From Bacillus kexueae (GTDB lineage Bacteria > Bacillota > Bacilli > Bacillales > Aeribacillaceae), in assembly GCF_022809095.1 (NCBI RefSeq), contig NZ_JALAZE010000003.1, positions 186,001 through 250,000 on the forward strand: a stretch of 64,000 nt of DNA. The letters run 5' to 3'. Both the position numbers and the translations under genes were made by a program. The notes under the pieces are model-generated. The model saw only the letters and a list, made by a program, of their open reading frames with translations. It had not been told where the DNA came from and made no database searches. Below, in pieces: positions 47,076-56,649 of the stretch (its first letter is position 1; each line of letters begins with the position of its first letter).

Positions 47076-47573
47076 ATGAATCAGCTATCATCTGTTGTTA
47101 AGGTTGGGATTGCCGACTTAAAATTTGTAAAAGCACCCTATAAAATCCGAACATCCGGTCTAGGCTCATGTGTAGGATTGATTGTTTACCATGAAAAGAA
47201 TAAAACGGCAGGGTTAGCACATATTATGCTACCGGATTCTTCCTTAGCGAAATCAGAAGAATTAAACGAAGCGAAATACGCAGATACTGCAGTGAAAAAA
47301 CTTGTACAACATTTTCAAAAAGAAGGAATGCCTTTAACTTCCCTTCGTGCAAAAATAGCTGGTGGAGCACAAATGTTCTCTTTTAAACCAGCATCAGACA
47401 TTATGAGAATAGGACCTCGAAATGTCGAAGCCATAAAAGAAGAATTAAAGTCATTTCGAATTCCCCTCGTAGCTGAAGACGTGGGGGGGAATGCTGGTAG
47501 AACGATTGAATTTGATCCGGATACTTGCAAACTGATGATTCGTACGGTGAATAAAGGAACACGAGAAATTTAA
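47076..47573 (+). CDS. cheD: Chemoreceptor glutamine deamidase CheD
   Basis: CheD deamidates receptor glutamines and binds CheC. The 165 residues contain the catalytic Cys32 (GLGSCVGLIVY) and His49 (AGLAHIMLP). GGAQMF and AEDVGGNAGRTIEFD are also conserved. It is one of the three Bacillus adaptation systems with CheB and CheC. It is followed by 76 bases before sigD without a recognisable promoter. Confidence 0.97.
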   Translation: MNQLSSVVKVGIADLKFVKAPYKIRTSGLGSCVGLIVYHEKNKTAGLAHIMLPDSSLAKSEELNEAKYADTAVKKLVQHFQKEGMPLTSLRAKIAGGAQMFSFKPASDIMRIGPRNVEAIKEELKSFRIPLVAEDVGGNAGRTIEFDPDTCKLMIRTVNKGTREI

Positions 47574-47649
47574 CATAAATATTGAATTATGGAATTTGGA
47601 CAAATACCGACTGATAAAAGGTTCACGTATTTTTAGAGGAGGATGACAA

Positions 47650-48417
47650 ATGGCCCAAATGACACTTAATGATGAGAAGCAATATTGGCAAAAATGGATC
47701 GAGTGTCGTGATAGACAGGCATGTGACATGCTAATAAAAAAGTACATGCCATTAGTCCGTTACCATGTGGGGCGCATTTCGGTTGGATTACCTAAAAACG
47801 TCGATAAAGAAGATTTAATGAGCTTAGGAATGTTCGGCTTATATGATGCACTTGAGAAGTATGACCCTGACCGTGATTTGAAATTTGATACGTATGCTAC
47901 TTTTCGAATACGTGGTGCCATTCTAGATGGACTTCGAAAAGAAGATTGGTTACCCCGTAGCTCACGTGAAAAAACGAAAAAAATCGAAGTAGCGATTGAA
48001 CGATTAGAGCAAAAATATTTACGAAATGTAACTCCTGAAGAGATTGCCGAAGAGGTCGGTATGTCCAAAGAAGAAGTTTTACAAGCTGTAAATGAAAATT
48101 ACTTTTCCAACATCTTATCGATTGATGAGCAATTACAAGATCATGATGATGGAGAAAATTTGACTATCATGATTAAAGATGATCGTGCTAAAACGCCTGA
48201 AGATCGACTTATAGAAGGAGAACTTTTTGATCAGTTGGCATATCTCATTACACAACTTAATGAAAAAGAGCAGCTTGTCATTAGTTTGTTTTACAAAGAA
48301 GAATTAACCTTAACCGAGATTGGACAAGTGTTAGGGTTATCAACTTCGAGAATATCTCAAATTCATTCGCGAGCTTTGTCAAAGTTAAAAGTAGTATTAG
48401 AGAAAATCGTTTCTTAA
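47650..48417 (+). CDS. sigD: Flagellar sigma factor SigD (FliA-type)
   Basis: Directs transcription of late flagellar, chemotaxis and autolysin genes. The 255 residues have region 2 (LMSLGMFGLYDALEKYDPDRDLKFDTYATFRIRGAILDGLRKEDW), region 3 and region 4 with the helix-turn-helix LTEIGQVLGLSTSRISQIHSRALSKLK. AGAGGAGG is 8 bases before the ATG. In B. subtilis its position near the 3' end of the operon matters for bistable motility; the same position is kept here. Confidence 0.98.
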   Translation: MAQMTLNDEKQYWQKWIECRDRQACDMLIKKYMPLVRYHVGRISVGLPKNVDKEDLMSLGMFGLYDALEKYDPDRDLKFDTYATFRIRGAILDGLRKEDWLPRSSREKTKKIEVAIERLEQKYLRNVTPEEIAEEVGMSKEEVLQAVNENYFSNILSIDEQLQDHDDGENLTIMIKDDRAKTPEDRLIEGELFDQLAYLITQLNEKEQLVISLFYKEELTLTEIGQVLGLSTSRISQIHSRALSKLKVVLEKIVS

Positions 48418-48433
48418 AAAAGTAGGGAATTAT

Positions 48434-48916
48434 ATGACAACATTATTAATTTTGTTTAGTTTCATCATTCACATTCTTTCAATCTTTGCTATAATCATCC
48501 TTTTCACAAAATATCAATCCATTAAACAATTAGAGCAATCACAAAAACAGCTTCTTCAAGAGACAGAAGAAGCTCTTTCCCTTTTTATGATGCAAATGAA
48601 AGAGGAAAATGAAAAATTTATTAATCAGTTACAGGTATCTGACAAAAAAAATCCTCTTCCTCTGAGAAATGAAGTAGAAAGCAGACAAATCAAAGAAGAA
48701 AATGATGATGATGACTTACCTTCTCATCTTCAAACAATCCTTGAACAGCAGATGGATGTAATAGAAGTGAAGGAAATTCCACGTGATGAGACGACATCTC
48801 ATGATCAAATTATTGAACTTTCTAAGAAGGGGTATACAATCGAAGAAATTGCACAACAATTAAATGTAGGAAAAACGGAGATTGAACTTTTCCTTAAATT
48901 TAATCAAAAACAATGA
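48434..48916 (+). CDS. swrB: Swarming/motor-assembly protein SwrB (YlxL)
   Basis: SwrB promotes flagellar basal-body maturation and SigD activation in B. subtilis. The 160 residues have one N-terminal membrane segment (about 3-24), a charged coiled-coil stretch and an acidic middle. A C-terminal helix-turn-helix-like motif follows (IIELSKKGYTIEEIAQQLNVGKTEIELFLKF). It is the last gene of the fla/che operon. No clear T-rich terminator follows. Confidence 0.92.
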   Translation: MTTLLILFSFIIHILSIFAIIILFTKYQSIKQLEQSQKQLLQETEEALSLFMMQMKEENEKFINQLQVSDKKNPLPLRNEVESRQIKEENDDDDLPSHLQTILEQQMDVIEVKEIPRDETTSHDQIIELSKKGYTIEEIAQQLNVGKTEIELFLKFNQKQ

Positions 48917-48924
48917 TTTCATGC

Positions 48925-48953
48925 TTGATTGACCGAAGTCAATATGGTATATT
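48925..48953 (+). promoter_or_regulatory. Extended -10 promoter for rpsB
   Basis: TTGATT (48925-48930) and TATATT (48948-48953) are 17 bases apart, with TGG before the -10. A perfect dyad, ATTGAC CGAA GTCAAT (48928-48943), occupies the spacer. A start near 48960 leaves a leader of about 104 bases, which contains a short AGCA/TGCT hairpin around 48992 but nothing I recognise as a known leader family. Confidence 0.65.
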
Positions 48954-49051
48954 TGTTTCTGGTGTTAATACACACGTCCGATGATTTAAGCACTGGTGCT
49001 ACTTTGTAGTCTTGCTTGAAGATGACGCGGGCGGAGGATAAGAAACCATAG

Positions 49052-49774
<723 letters not shown>

Positions 49775-49780
49775 TGAAGC

Positions 49781-49825
49781 AAAAAGGTGATAAGAGGGGA
49801 ATAAAGCCTTTTATCACCTTTTTTT
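49781..49825 (+). terminator. Terminator between rpsB and tsf
   Basis: AAAAAGGTGATAA (49781-49793) pairs perfectly with TTATCACCTTTTT (49811-49823), with TT continuing. The loop is 17 bases. It is probably partial, because no promoter is evident for tsf. Confidence 0.75.
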
Positions 49826-49870
49826 AACCAATGCATCCCATACATATGTATATTAAAGGAGGAAACCAAA

Positions 49871-50752
49871 ATGGCAATCACTGCTCAAATGGTAAAAGAA
49901 TTGCGTGAGAAAACTGGCGCAGGTATGATGGATTGTAAAAAAGCATTAACTGAAACAAATGGCGATATGGAAAAAGCAATCGACTTCCTTCGTGAAAAAG
50001 GTATTGCAAAAGCTGCAAAGAAAGCTGACCGCATCGCTGCTGAAGGTTCTGCTTTAATCAAAGCTGTAGGAAACGAAGCGGTTATTATTGAAGTGAACTC
50101 TGAAACTGATTTCGTTGCGAAAAACGAATCTTTCAAAGAATTATTAGATGTTTTAGCAGCTCACCTATTAGCGAAAAAGCCAGCTTCTTTAGAAGACGCT
50201 TTAGCTTCTACAATGGACAACGGTTCTACAGTTCAAGATTACATCAATGCTGCTATTGCAAAAATCGGTGAAAAAATTACACTTCGTCGTTTTGAAATTG
50301 CTGAAAAGACAGACAAAGATGCATTCGGTGCATACTTACACATGGGTGGACGTATCGGTGTATTAGCTGTGTTAGAAGGAACTACTGAAGAAGAAGTTGC
50401 TAAAGACGTAGCAATGCACGTAGCGGCTGTAAACCCTCGCTATATTGATCGTGACGCAGTTCCACAATCAGAAGTAGACCATGAGCGTGAAGTTCTTAAG
50501 CAACAAGCTCTTAACGAAGGAAAACCAGAACACATTGTTGAAAAAATGGTTGAAGGTCGTTTAGGTAAGTTCTTCGAAGAAATTTGCTTATTAGACCAAA
50601 ACTTCGTTAAAAACCCAGATGAGAAAGTACGTAACTACGTACAATCTAAAGGCGCTACTGTAAAATCTTTCGTTCGTTATGAAGTTGGAGAAGGTATTGA
50701 AAAGCGTCAAGATAACTTCGCAGAAGAAGTTATGAACCAAGTGAAAAAATAA
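49871..50752 (+). CDS. tsf: Elongation factor Ts
   Basis: EF-Ts exchanges GDP for GTP on EF-Tu. The 293 residues begin with the UBA-like domain [44 protein letters not shown]. The motif [15 protein letters not shown] and the dimerisation core follow. AAAGGAGG is 8 bases before the ATG. It is followed by three tandem hairpins, the last a strong terminator. Confidence 0.98.
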   Translation: MAITAQMVKELREKTGAGMMDCKKALTETNGDMEKAIDFLREKGIAKAAKKADRIAAEGSALIKAVGNEAVIIEVNSETDFVAKNESFKELLDVLAAHLLAKKPASLEDALASTMDNGSTVQDYINAAIAKIGEKITLRRFEIAEKTDKDAFGAYLHMGGRIGVLAVLEGTTEEEVAKDVAMHVAAVNPRYIDRDAVPQSEVDHEREVLKQQALNEGKPEHIVEKMVEGRLGKFFEEICLLDQNFVKNPDEKVRNYVQSKGATVKSFVRYEVGEGIEKRQDNFAEEVMNQVKK

Positions 50753-50767
50753 TGTTGAGCTAAATTA

Positions 50768-50825
50768 TGATGAGCTGTGCTTTTTAAGCACTAACATCAG
50801 CCGCTTAAAGGAGATCCCTTTAAGC
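50768..50825 (+). other. Two stem-loops after tsf
   Basis: The first hairpin pairs GTGCTT (50777-50782) with AAGCAC (50786-50791), and its outer TGATG/CATCA pairs at 50768-50772 and 50795-50799. The second is a perfect 9-bp stem, GCTTAAAGG (50803-50811) with CCTTTAAGC (50817-50825). Neither has a T-run. They precede the terminator at 50833. Confidence 0.5.
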
Positions 50826-50832
50826 AAAATAA

Positions 50833-50860
50833 AGGGAACACAATTGTGTTCCCTCTTTTT
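50833..50860 (+). terminator. Intrinsic terminator after tsf
   Basis: A perfect 22-base palindrome (arms AGGGAACACAA and complement, 50833-50854) is followed by CTTTTT to 50860. It separates rpsB-tsf from pyrH. Confidence 0.88.
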
Positions 50861-50916
50861 CGACATGATCATTTTACTACCTTAAACAATAGGTAGGAAA
50901 TAGCTTGGAGGTTATT

Positions 50917-51639
50917 ATGGAATCGCCCAAATATAAACGTATTGTATTAAAGTTAAGTGGGGAAGCTTTAGCCGGACAGCAAGGGTTCGGGATTAATCCA
51001 GCTGTCATTCAATCCATTGCTAAACAAGTGAAAGAAATTGCTGAACTAGATGTAGAAGTAGCCGTTGTTGTAGGTGGAGGAAACATTTGGCGTGGGAAGA
51101 TCGGAAGCGAAATGGGAATGGACCGTGCAACAGCTGACTACATGGGAATGCTTGCGACAGTGATGAATTCTTTAGCTCTTCAAGATAGCTTAGAAAACTT
51201 AGGTATTCAAACACGTGTACAGACATCAATTGAAATGCGTCAAGTCGCTGAGCCTTACATAAGAAGAAAAGCTATCCGTCATTTAGAAAAAAAGCGTGTT
51301 GTAATTTTCGCTGCGGGTACTGGTAACCCTTATTTCTCAACAGATACAACGGCTGCATTACGTGCGGCAGAGATCGAGGCTGATGTCATCTTAATGGCTA
51401 AAAACAATGTTGACGGAGTTTACAGTGCCGATCCGAAGAAGGACGAAAATGCTATCAAATACGATGAACTATCATATTTAGATGTATTAAAAGAAGGATT
51501 AGCAGTAATGGATTCTACAGCTTCATCCTTGTGTATGGATAATGATATTCCGTTACTTGTATTTTCTATTATGGAAGAAGGAAATATTAAACGTGCCGTT
51601 TTAGGCGAAAACATTGGAACAGTAGTAAGGGGGAAATAA
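50917..51639 (+). CDS. pyrH: UMP kinase
   Basis: Phosphorylates UMP to UDP, with ATP as donor and GTP as activator in Bacillus. The 240 residues contain [40 protein letters not shown] and [15 protein letters not shown] of the amino-acid-kinase fold. GGAGG lies 5 bases before ATG 50917. An in-frame TTG at 50905 overlaps that site. It is followed closely by frr (4 bases). Confidence 0.97.
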   Translation: MESPKYKRIVLKLSGEALAGQQGFGINPAVIQSIAKQVKEIAELDVEVAVVVGGGNIWRGKIGSEMGMDRATADYMGMLATVMNSLALQDSLENLGIQTRVQTSIEMRQVAEPYIRRKAIRHLEKKRVVIFAAGTGNPYFSTDTTAALRAAEIEADVILMAKNNVDGVYSADPKKDENAIKYDELSYLDVLKEGLAVMDSTASSLCMDNDIPLLVFSIMEEGNIKRAVLGENIGTVVRGK

Positions 51640-51643
51640 CCAT

Positions 51644-52201
51644 ATGTCAAAGCAAGTTTTAGATCAAGCGAAAGAAAAAATGGAAAAAGCCGTTTCTGCA
51701 TTAAAACGTGAATTAGCAAGCGTACGTGCAGGTCGTGCTAATGCATCTTTATTAGATAAAATTCAAGTGGATTATTACGGAGTTCCAACACCTGTTAACC
51801 AATTAGCATCAATCAGCGTTCCAGAAGCTCGCTTACTCGTTATTCAACCATATGATAAATCTTCTTTAGGAGAAGTTGAAAAAGCAATCTTAAAATCTGA
51901 CTTAGGTTTAACGCCAACAAGCGATGGTACGGTTATTCGAATTACGATTCCTGCACTTACAGAAGAGCGTCGTAAAGAGTTAGCCAAAACAGTTCGTAAA
52001 TATTCTGAAGATGCAAAAGTAGCTGTTCGTAATATTCGTCGTGATGCAAATGATGAGTTGAAAAAGCTTGAGAAAGATGGCGAAATTACAGAAGATGAAC
52101 TTCGTAGCTATCAAGACGATGTTCAAAAACTTACAGACACTTACGTAAATCATGTCGATGAAGCGACAAAAGAGAAAGAAAAAGAAATCATGGAAGTTTA
52201 A
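51644..52201 (+). CDS. frr: Ribosome recycling factor
   Basis: Splits post-termination ribosomes together with EF-G. The 185 residues match the B. subtilis length. They contain the two-domain pattern: a helical bundle ([53 protein letters not shown]...) and a compact beta domain. AAGGGGG precedes the ATG. It is co-transcribed with pyrH and ends at a terminator. Confidence 0.98.
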   Translation: MSKQVLDQAKEKMEKAVSALKRELASVRAGRANASLLDKIQVDYYGVPTPVNQLASISVPEARLLVIQPYDKSSLGEVEKAILKSDLGLTPTSDGTVIRITIPALTEERRKELAKTVRKYSEDAKVAVRNIRRDANDELKKLEKDGEITEDELRSYQDDVQKLTDTYVNHVDEATKEKEKEIMEV

Positions 52202-52228
52202 TACGTTTCTATGTAAAATAGAAATGTG

Positions 52229-52262
52229 AAAAAACCCTCTTCACCATACAGGGGGTTTTTTT
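52229..52262 (+). terminator. Intrinsic terminator after frr
   Basis: AAAAAACCCTC (52229-52239) pairs with GGGGGTTTTTT (52251-52261) with one wobble, and the T-run continues to 52262. It precedes uppS by 57 bases. Confidence 0.8.
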
Positions 52263-52318
52263 GTTAACTCAGTTGCTACATCCGTCATGTGGCTACATTT
52301 TCTCTTTGGAGGATTAAC

Positions 52319-53092
52319 ATGTTTAATTTTATGAAAAAATGGACAAACTCCGAACAACTGAATGAAACGATTACGATTGAGCAAATAAAGCAACATGAGA
52401 TTCCGAAACATATTGCAATCATAATGGACGGTAATGGACGATGGGCAAAAAAACGCTCACTTCCGAGAATGGCCGGACATCATGAAGGAATGAAAGTTGT
52501 ACGAAAAATTACGAAGCTTGCCAATGAACTAGAAGTGAAAGCTTTAACTTTATATGCTTTTTCAACCGAAAACTGGAAACGTCCGAAAACTGAAGTAGAC
52601 TACTTGATGAAATTGCCTGAACAGTTTTTAAGTACGTTTTTACCGGAACTAATTGAAGAAAATGTTCGTGTACAAATTGTGGGCGATTCTTCAAAGCTCC
52701 CAAACCATACCTTACAAGCTGTTCAAAAAGCGATGAAAGAAACAGAGCAGAATACAGGGCTAATTTTAAACTTTGCGTTAAATTACGGTAGTCGTGCGGA
52801 AATAATTCATGCTGTTCAGCAAATAGCACAAGAGTATAAAGAAGACGCCATTTCGCTTGATCAAATTAACGAAGATTACTTTTCTGATAAATTAATGACA
52901 AAAGGTTTGGAAGACCCAGATTTATTAATTCGAACAAGTGGGGAAATACGTTTATCTAACTTTCTGTTATGGCAACTGGCTTATACAGAATTTTGGTTTA
53001 CAGATGTATTATGGCCGGACTTTAATGAACAACATTTTTTAACAGCAATTCATGACTATCAACAAAGAGGTCGCAGGTTCGGCGGCATTTAG
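52319..53092 (+). CDS. uppS: Undecaprenyl diphosphate synthase
   Basis: Cis-prenyltransferase that makes the C55 carrier for peptidoglycan and teichoic acids. The 257 residues contain the catalytic Asp37 in IAIIMDGNGRWAKKR, FSTENWKRP, ALNYGSRAEI and the C-terminal LIRTSGEIRLSNFLLWQLAYTEFWF. GGAGG is 6 bases before ATG 52319. The longer GTG start at 52289 lies upstream of that site. ATG 52331 is an in-frame alternative. cdsA follows after 13 bases. Confidence 0.96.
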   Translation: MFNFMKKWTNSEQLNETITIEQIKQHEIPKHIAIIMDGNGRWAKKRSLPRMAGHHEGMKVVRKITKLANELEVKALTLYAFSTENWKRPKTEVDYLMKLPEQFLSTFLPELIEENVRVQIVGDSSKLPNHTLQAVQKAMKETEQNTGLILNFALNYGSRAEIIHAVQQIAQEYKEDAISLDQINEDYFSDKLMTKGLEDPDLLIRTSGEIRLSNFLLWQLAYTEFWFTDVLWPDFNEQHFLTAIHDYQQRGRRFGGI

Positions 53093-53105
53093 AAGGTGTG
53101 ATGAA

Positions 53106-53900
53106 ATGAAAACGAGAATCATTACAGCTGTCGTTGCGGCAGCATTATTCATTCCTATTGTATTTATAGGTGGAATTCCTTTTACGATTTTAATATATAT
53201 GATGGCTTCTGTAGGCTTGTTTGAACTATTACGAATGAAAAAAATACCGATCCTTTCAATCCCAGGAGTCGTTAGTTTATTAATTTTATGGGTATTATTA
53301 TTCCCAAGCCGTTATATTGAGCTCTTAAATGATATAAATATAAGTAAGGTAGGAACTGTATTTCTAGCAGTTATGTTTTTTCTAACATATACTGTCATAT
53401 CGAAAAACAAGTTTACATTTGATGATGTTGGATTTACAATTGTAGCCACTTTATACGTTGGAGTTGGATTTTACTTCTTCAATGAAACGAGGTATGAACA
53501 ACTAGAATATATTTTCTTTGCTTTGTTCCTTGTGTGGGCTACTGATTCCGGAGCTTATTTTTTTGGAAGAGCATTCGGAAAGAAAAAGTTATGGCCAGAA
53601 ATTAGCCCGAATAAAACGATTGAAGGATTTTTCGGTGGGATTGCCTCCGCAATTGTAGTGGCTTTACTTTTTCAAATGGTAACAGATATTTGGCCATCTT
53701 ATTTATTGGTTGCCTTCATTGCGGTGTTCGTGTCAATATTTGGACAAATGGGCGATTTAGTTGAATCGGCCCTTAAACGTCATTATCATGTAAAAGATTC
53801 CGGCACGATTCTACCAGGGCATGGTGGAATATTAGATCGATTTGATAGTTTGTTATTCGTTCTACCTATTCTTTATTTCTTACTAAAAGTTACGGTGTAA
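53106..53900 (+). CDS. cdsA: Phosphatidate cytidylyltransferase
   Basis: Makes CDP-diacylglycerol from phosphatidate and CTP, the branch point of phospholipid synthesis. The 264 residues have about seven to eight membrane segments. The C-terminal signature SALKRHYHVKDSGTILPGHGGILDRFDSL identifies the family. AAGGTG precedes ATG 53106. The open frame extends back into uppS, but the upstream starts have no ribosome binding site. Confidence 0.96.
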   Translation: MKTRIITAVVAAALFIPIVFIGGIPFTILIYMMASVGLFELLRMKKIPILSIPGVVSLLILWVLLFPSRYIELLNDINISKVGTVFLAVMFFLTYTVISKNKFTFDDVGFTIVATLYVGVGFYFFNETRYEQLEYIFFALFLVWATDSGAYFFGRAFGKKKLWPEISPNKTIEGFFGGIASAIVVALLFQMVTDIWPSYLLVAFIAVFVSIFGQMGDLVESALKRHYHVKDSGTILPGHGGILDRFDSLLFVLPILYFLLKVTV

Positions 53901-53927
53901 TGTATTGTTGGATTGGGAGTGACACTT

Positions 53928-55073
53928 GTGAAGTACATTAGCTTACTAGGTGCAACGGGTTCGATTGGAAGACAAACGTTGGATGTAATACGACAGCATC
54001 CTACTGAGTTTCGATTAGTATCAATGTCGTTCGGCCGAAATGTTAAAGAGGGATTAAAGGCTATTGAAGAATTTCAACCATCTTATGTTGCGGTACAAAA
54101 CAAAGAGGTGTTCGATCAAATTCGACCAGTTGTACCGTCAAATATTACATTGAATTATGGCCCAGAAGCATTAATTGAGGCAGCAGCCTTTGAAAAAGCA
54201 ACAATCCTCGTAAACGCTGTTATTGGTAGTGTTGGTCTTTTGCCCACCTTACAAGCAATTAAAGAAAAAAAAGATATTGCCATTGCAAATAAAGAAACGC
54301 TAGTAACAGCTGGACATATTGTCACGGCTGCGGCGAAAGAAAATAATGTGAATTTAATACCGGTAGATAGTGAACACTCAGCAATATTTCAAGCCCTGCA
54401 AGGAGAAAGACATAAAAATATTGAACGTTTGATCGTGACCGCTTCAGGAGGAAGCTTTAGAGATAAAACGAGAGACGAGCTGAAAGATGTAACTGTTAAA
54501 CAAGCATTAAATCATCCTAACTGGTCGATGGGTGCTAAAATTACCATTGACTCAGCTACTATGATGAATAAAGGGTTAGAAGTCATAGAGGCTCATTGGT
54601 TATTCGACTTACCTTACGATAAAATTGATGTTCTTTTACATAAAGAGAGTATTATCCATTCCATGGTTGAATTTCACGATGGAAGTGTGATGGCGCAATT
54701 AGGTACACCTGATATGCGTGTCCCAATTCAATATGCTCTTACATACCCAGACAGGCTTCCATTGAACACAGAACGATTGAATTTAGCAAAACTGGGACAA
54801 TTACATTTCAAAGAAGCGGATTTAAAGCGATTCCGTTGCTTACATTTTGCTTATGAATCAGGTAAAATAGGTGGTACTATGCCAACTGTGTTAAATGCAG
54901 CCAATGAAGTTGCGGTACAAGCATTTTTAACCGATGCAATTTCATTCTTAACAATTGAAGATCTGATTGAAGAAGCTTTGTCCAAGCATAATGTCATTCA
55001 TAACCCTTCATTGGACGACATCATACAGGTAGATGCTGAAACGAGAAAGTACGTTCAATCACTAATTTCATAA
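53928..55073 (+). CDS. dxr: 1-deoxy-D-xylulose-5-phosphate reductoisomerase
   Basis: Second step of the MEP isoprenoid pathway, supplying UppS. The 381 residues start [21 protein letters not shown] (NADPH-binding). They contain the catalytic [31 protein letters not shown] and [24 protein letters not shown]. The start is GTG 53928, 8 bases after GGGAG. A TTG at 53913 would add five residues. rasP follows immediately. Confidence 0.97.
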   Translation: MKYISLLGATGSIGRQTLDVIRQHPTEFRLVSMSFGRNVKEGLKAIEEFQPSYVAVQNKEVFDQIRPVVPSNITLNYGPEALIEAAAFEKATILVNAVIGSVGLLPTLQAIKEKKDIAIANKETLVTAGHIVTAAAKENNVNLIPVDSEHSAIFQALQGERHKNIERLIVTASGGSFRDKTRDELKDVTVKQALNHPNWSMGAKITIDSATMMNKGLEVIEAHWLFDLPYDKIDVLLHKESIIHSMVEFHDGSVMAQLGTPDMRVPIQYALTYPDRLPLNTERLNLAKLGQLHFKEADLKRFRCLHFAYESGKIGGTMPTVLNAANEVAVQAFLTDAISFLTIEDLIEEALSKHNVIHNPSLDDIIQVDAETRKYVQSLIS

Positions 55074-55087
55074 AGGTGGTTTTGCTT

Positions 55088-56347
55088 GTGAATACAATTA
55101 TTGCTTTTATCCTCATTTTTGGGGCTCTCGTATTCTTTCATGAACTGGGACATTTAATATTTGCTAAAAGAGCGGGAATTTTATGCCGTGAATTTGCCAT
55201 TGGATTTGGACCGAAAGTGTTTTCATTTAAACGGGATGAAACCGTCTATACGATTAGATTGCTACCAATCGGTGGATTTGTTCGAATGGCTGGAGAAGAC
55301 CCTGAAATGATTGAGGTAAAGCCAGGCTATCATATCGGTCTTCTCTTTAACAAATCCAATGAAGTAGAAAAAATTATTCTAAATCATAAAGATCAATACC
55401 CTGATGCGCGGATTATTGAAGTGGAGGAAGCGGATTTAGAACAAGGAATGTTTATAACTGGTTATGAACAAGGTGACGATGAAACACTTCGTCGTTATAC
55501 AGTCAGTGAAAAGTCTTACTTTATTGTAGATAAAGAAGAAGTTCAAATTGCTCCTTATAACCGTCAATTTGCTTCAAAAACAATTGGGCAACGAACAATG
55601 GCGATTTTTGCCGGACCCTTAATGAATTTCATCTTAGCTTTTGTCGTCTTATTCTCCTTAGGGTTTATTCAAGGAGCACCAATCAATGACCCGGTATTAG
55701 GAGAGTTAACAGAAGACGGTGCGGCGAAAGACGCTGGTTTGTTAAAAGATGATATTGTAAAATCCATTGATGGACAATCAGTCGATGAGTGGACAGATGT
55801 AGTGACCATTGTACGTGCTAACCCTGAAAAGGAATTATCCTTTGTCATTGAACGAAATGGTGAAACGGTTCAATTAGAGGTCATCCCAGAAGCGCGTGAA
55901 GTTGGGGAAGAAACGATTGGTTTAATCGGTGTATATAGTCCAGTAGAGAAAACGTTTTTTGCATCGCTTAAATTTGGAGTTGTGGAAACGTATCAATGGA
56001 CAAAAGAAATTATTATAAGTTTAGGTAAGTTGATAACTGGACAGTTCTCAATTGAAATGCTCTCAGGACCAGTAGGAATATACGATATGACGGATAAGAT
56101 TGCTCAAACTGGTATTACAAATTTATTAAACTGGACAGCTCTCTTAAGCATTAACTTAGGAATAATGAACTTATTGCCAATTCCTGCGTTAGATGGAGGC
56201 CGACTTATGTTTCTTGCAATCGAAGCGGTAAGAGGTAAACCAATTGATCGTCAGAAAGAAGGAATTGTGCATTTTATCGGATTTGCGCTACTCATGCTGT
56301 TGATGTTAGTCGTAACTTGGAATGATATTCAACGATTCTTTTTCTAA
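55088..56347 (+). CDS. rasP: Site-2 intramembrane metalloprotease RasP
   Basis: RasP cleaves anti-sigma factors such as RsiW and remnant signal peptides within the membrane. The 419 residues have the zinc motif HELGH (His18, Glu19, His22), a PDZ domain (about 195-275) and the third ligand in NLLPIPALDGGRLMF. There are about four membrane segments. GTG 55088 has AAAGGTGG at ideal spacing. TTG 55082 would give a terminus aligning better with B. subtilis RasP as I remember it, so the exact start is uncertain. Confidence 0.95.
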   Translation: MNTIIAFILIFGALVFFHELGHLIFAKRAGILCREFAIGFGPKVFSFKRDETVYTIRLLPIGGFVRMAGEDPEMIEVKPGYHIGLLFNKSNEVEKIILNHKDQYPDARIIEVEEADLEQGMFITGYEQGDDETLRRYTVSEKSYFIVDKEEVQIAPYNRQFASKTIGQRTMAIFAGPLMNFILAFVVLFSLGFIQGAPINDPVLGELTEDGAAKDAGLLKDDIVKSIDGQSVDEWTDVVTIVRANPEKELSFVIERNGETVQLEVIPEAREVGEETIGLIGVYSPVEKTFFASLKFGVVETYQWTKEIIISLGKLITGQFSIEMLSGPVGIYDMTDKIAQTGITNLLNWTALLSINLGIMNLLPIPALDGGRLMFLAIEAVRGKPIDRQKEGIVHFIGFALLMLLMLVVTWNDIQRFFF

Positions 56348-56364
56348 GGCTCTTTTGTAAAGGG

Positions 56365-56510
56365 TTGTTGCTTTTAGGGTGTATAAAATACATTGCTGAG
56401 AATCGTTCGCTAGGACGCTAGGAGCCGAAAATAGACAGCTCCCTGCGGAAAGCAAGTGTCCGTAGCGCAATGTCCAGAGTTCATTTTAAAAATGACTGAA
56501 AAAGCAACAA
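56365..56510. repeat. 146-bp inverted-repeat (MITE/REP-like) element
   Basis: The ends are perfect 11-base inverted repeats, TTGTTGCTTTT (56365-56375) and AAAAGCAACAA (56500-56510). Nested inside are ACATTGC/GCAATGT (56390-56396 with 56467-56473) and GGAGC/GCTCC (56421-56425 with 56438-56442). CTGCGGA/TCCGTAG (56443-56449 with 56459-56465) and two tandem copies of CGCTAGGA (56408-56423) are also present. The whole folds into a branched stem. The CTGCGGAAAGC core resembles dispersed intergenic repeats I recall from Bacillus relatives. It has no ORF. Confidence 0.7.
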
Positions 56511-56538
56511 TCTATACGAAAATAGCCTTTTCTAAAGT

Positions 56539-56570
56539 AAAGGATGCTACCCTAAAAAGGGGTGTCCTTT
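56539..56570 (+). terminator. Hairpin between the repeat element and proS
   Basis: AAAGGA (56539-56544) pairs with TCCTTT (56565-56570), and ACCC (56549-56552) pairs with GGGT (56560-56563), with an internal loop. It is followed by CCCCTTAATT, not a T-run. Possibly a weak terminator of the uppS-rasP unit. T-box landmarks are not present. Confidence 0.4.
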
Positions 56571-56649
56571 CCCCTTAATTGTAGAGAAGGGACCATTAAT
56601 CATAAATCAAAGAACTTAAATTTGCTATGTTGAAATTGAGGTGTAGAAC

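Noticed and set aside
47574-47649. SigD-type promoter upstream of sigD
   Set aside because: TAAA (47576-47579) and CCGACTGA occur but are about 26 bases apart, far from the 14-16 expected.
56511-56649. T-box leader for proS
   Set aside because: No T-box consensus, no specifier-loop landmarks and no T-tailed terminator are visible. The hairpin at 56539-56570 is followed by CCCC, not T.
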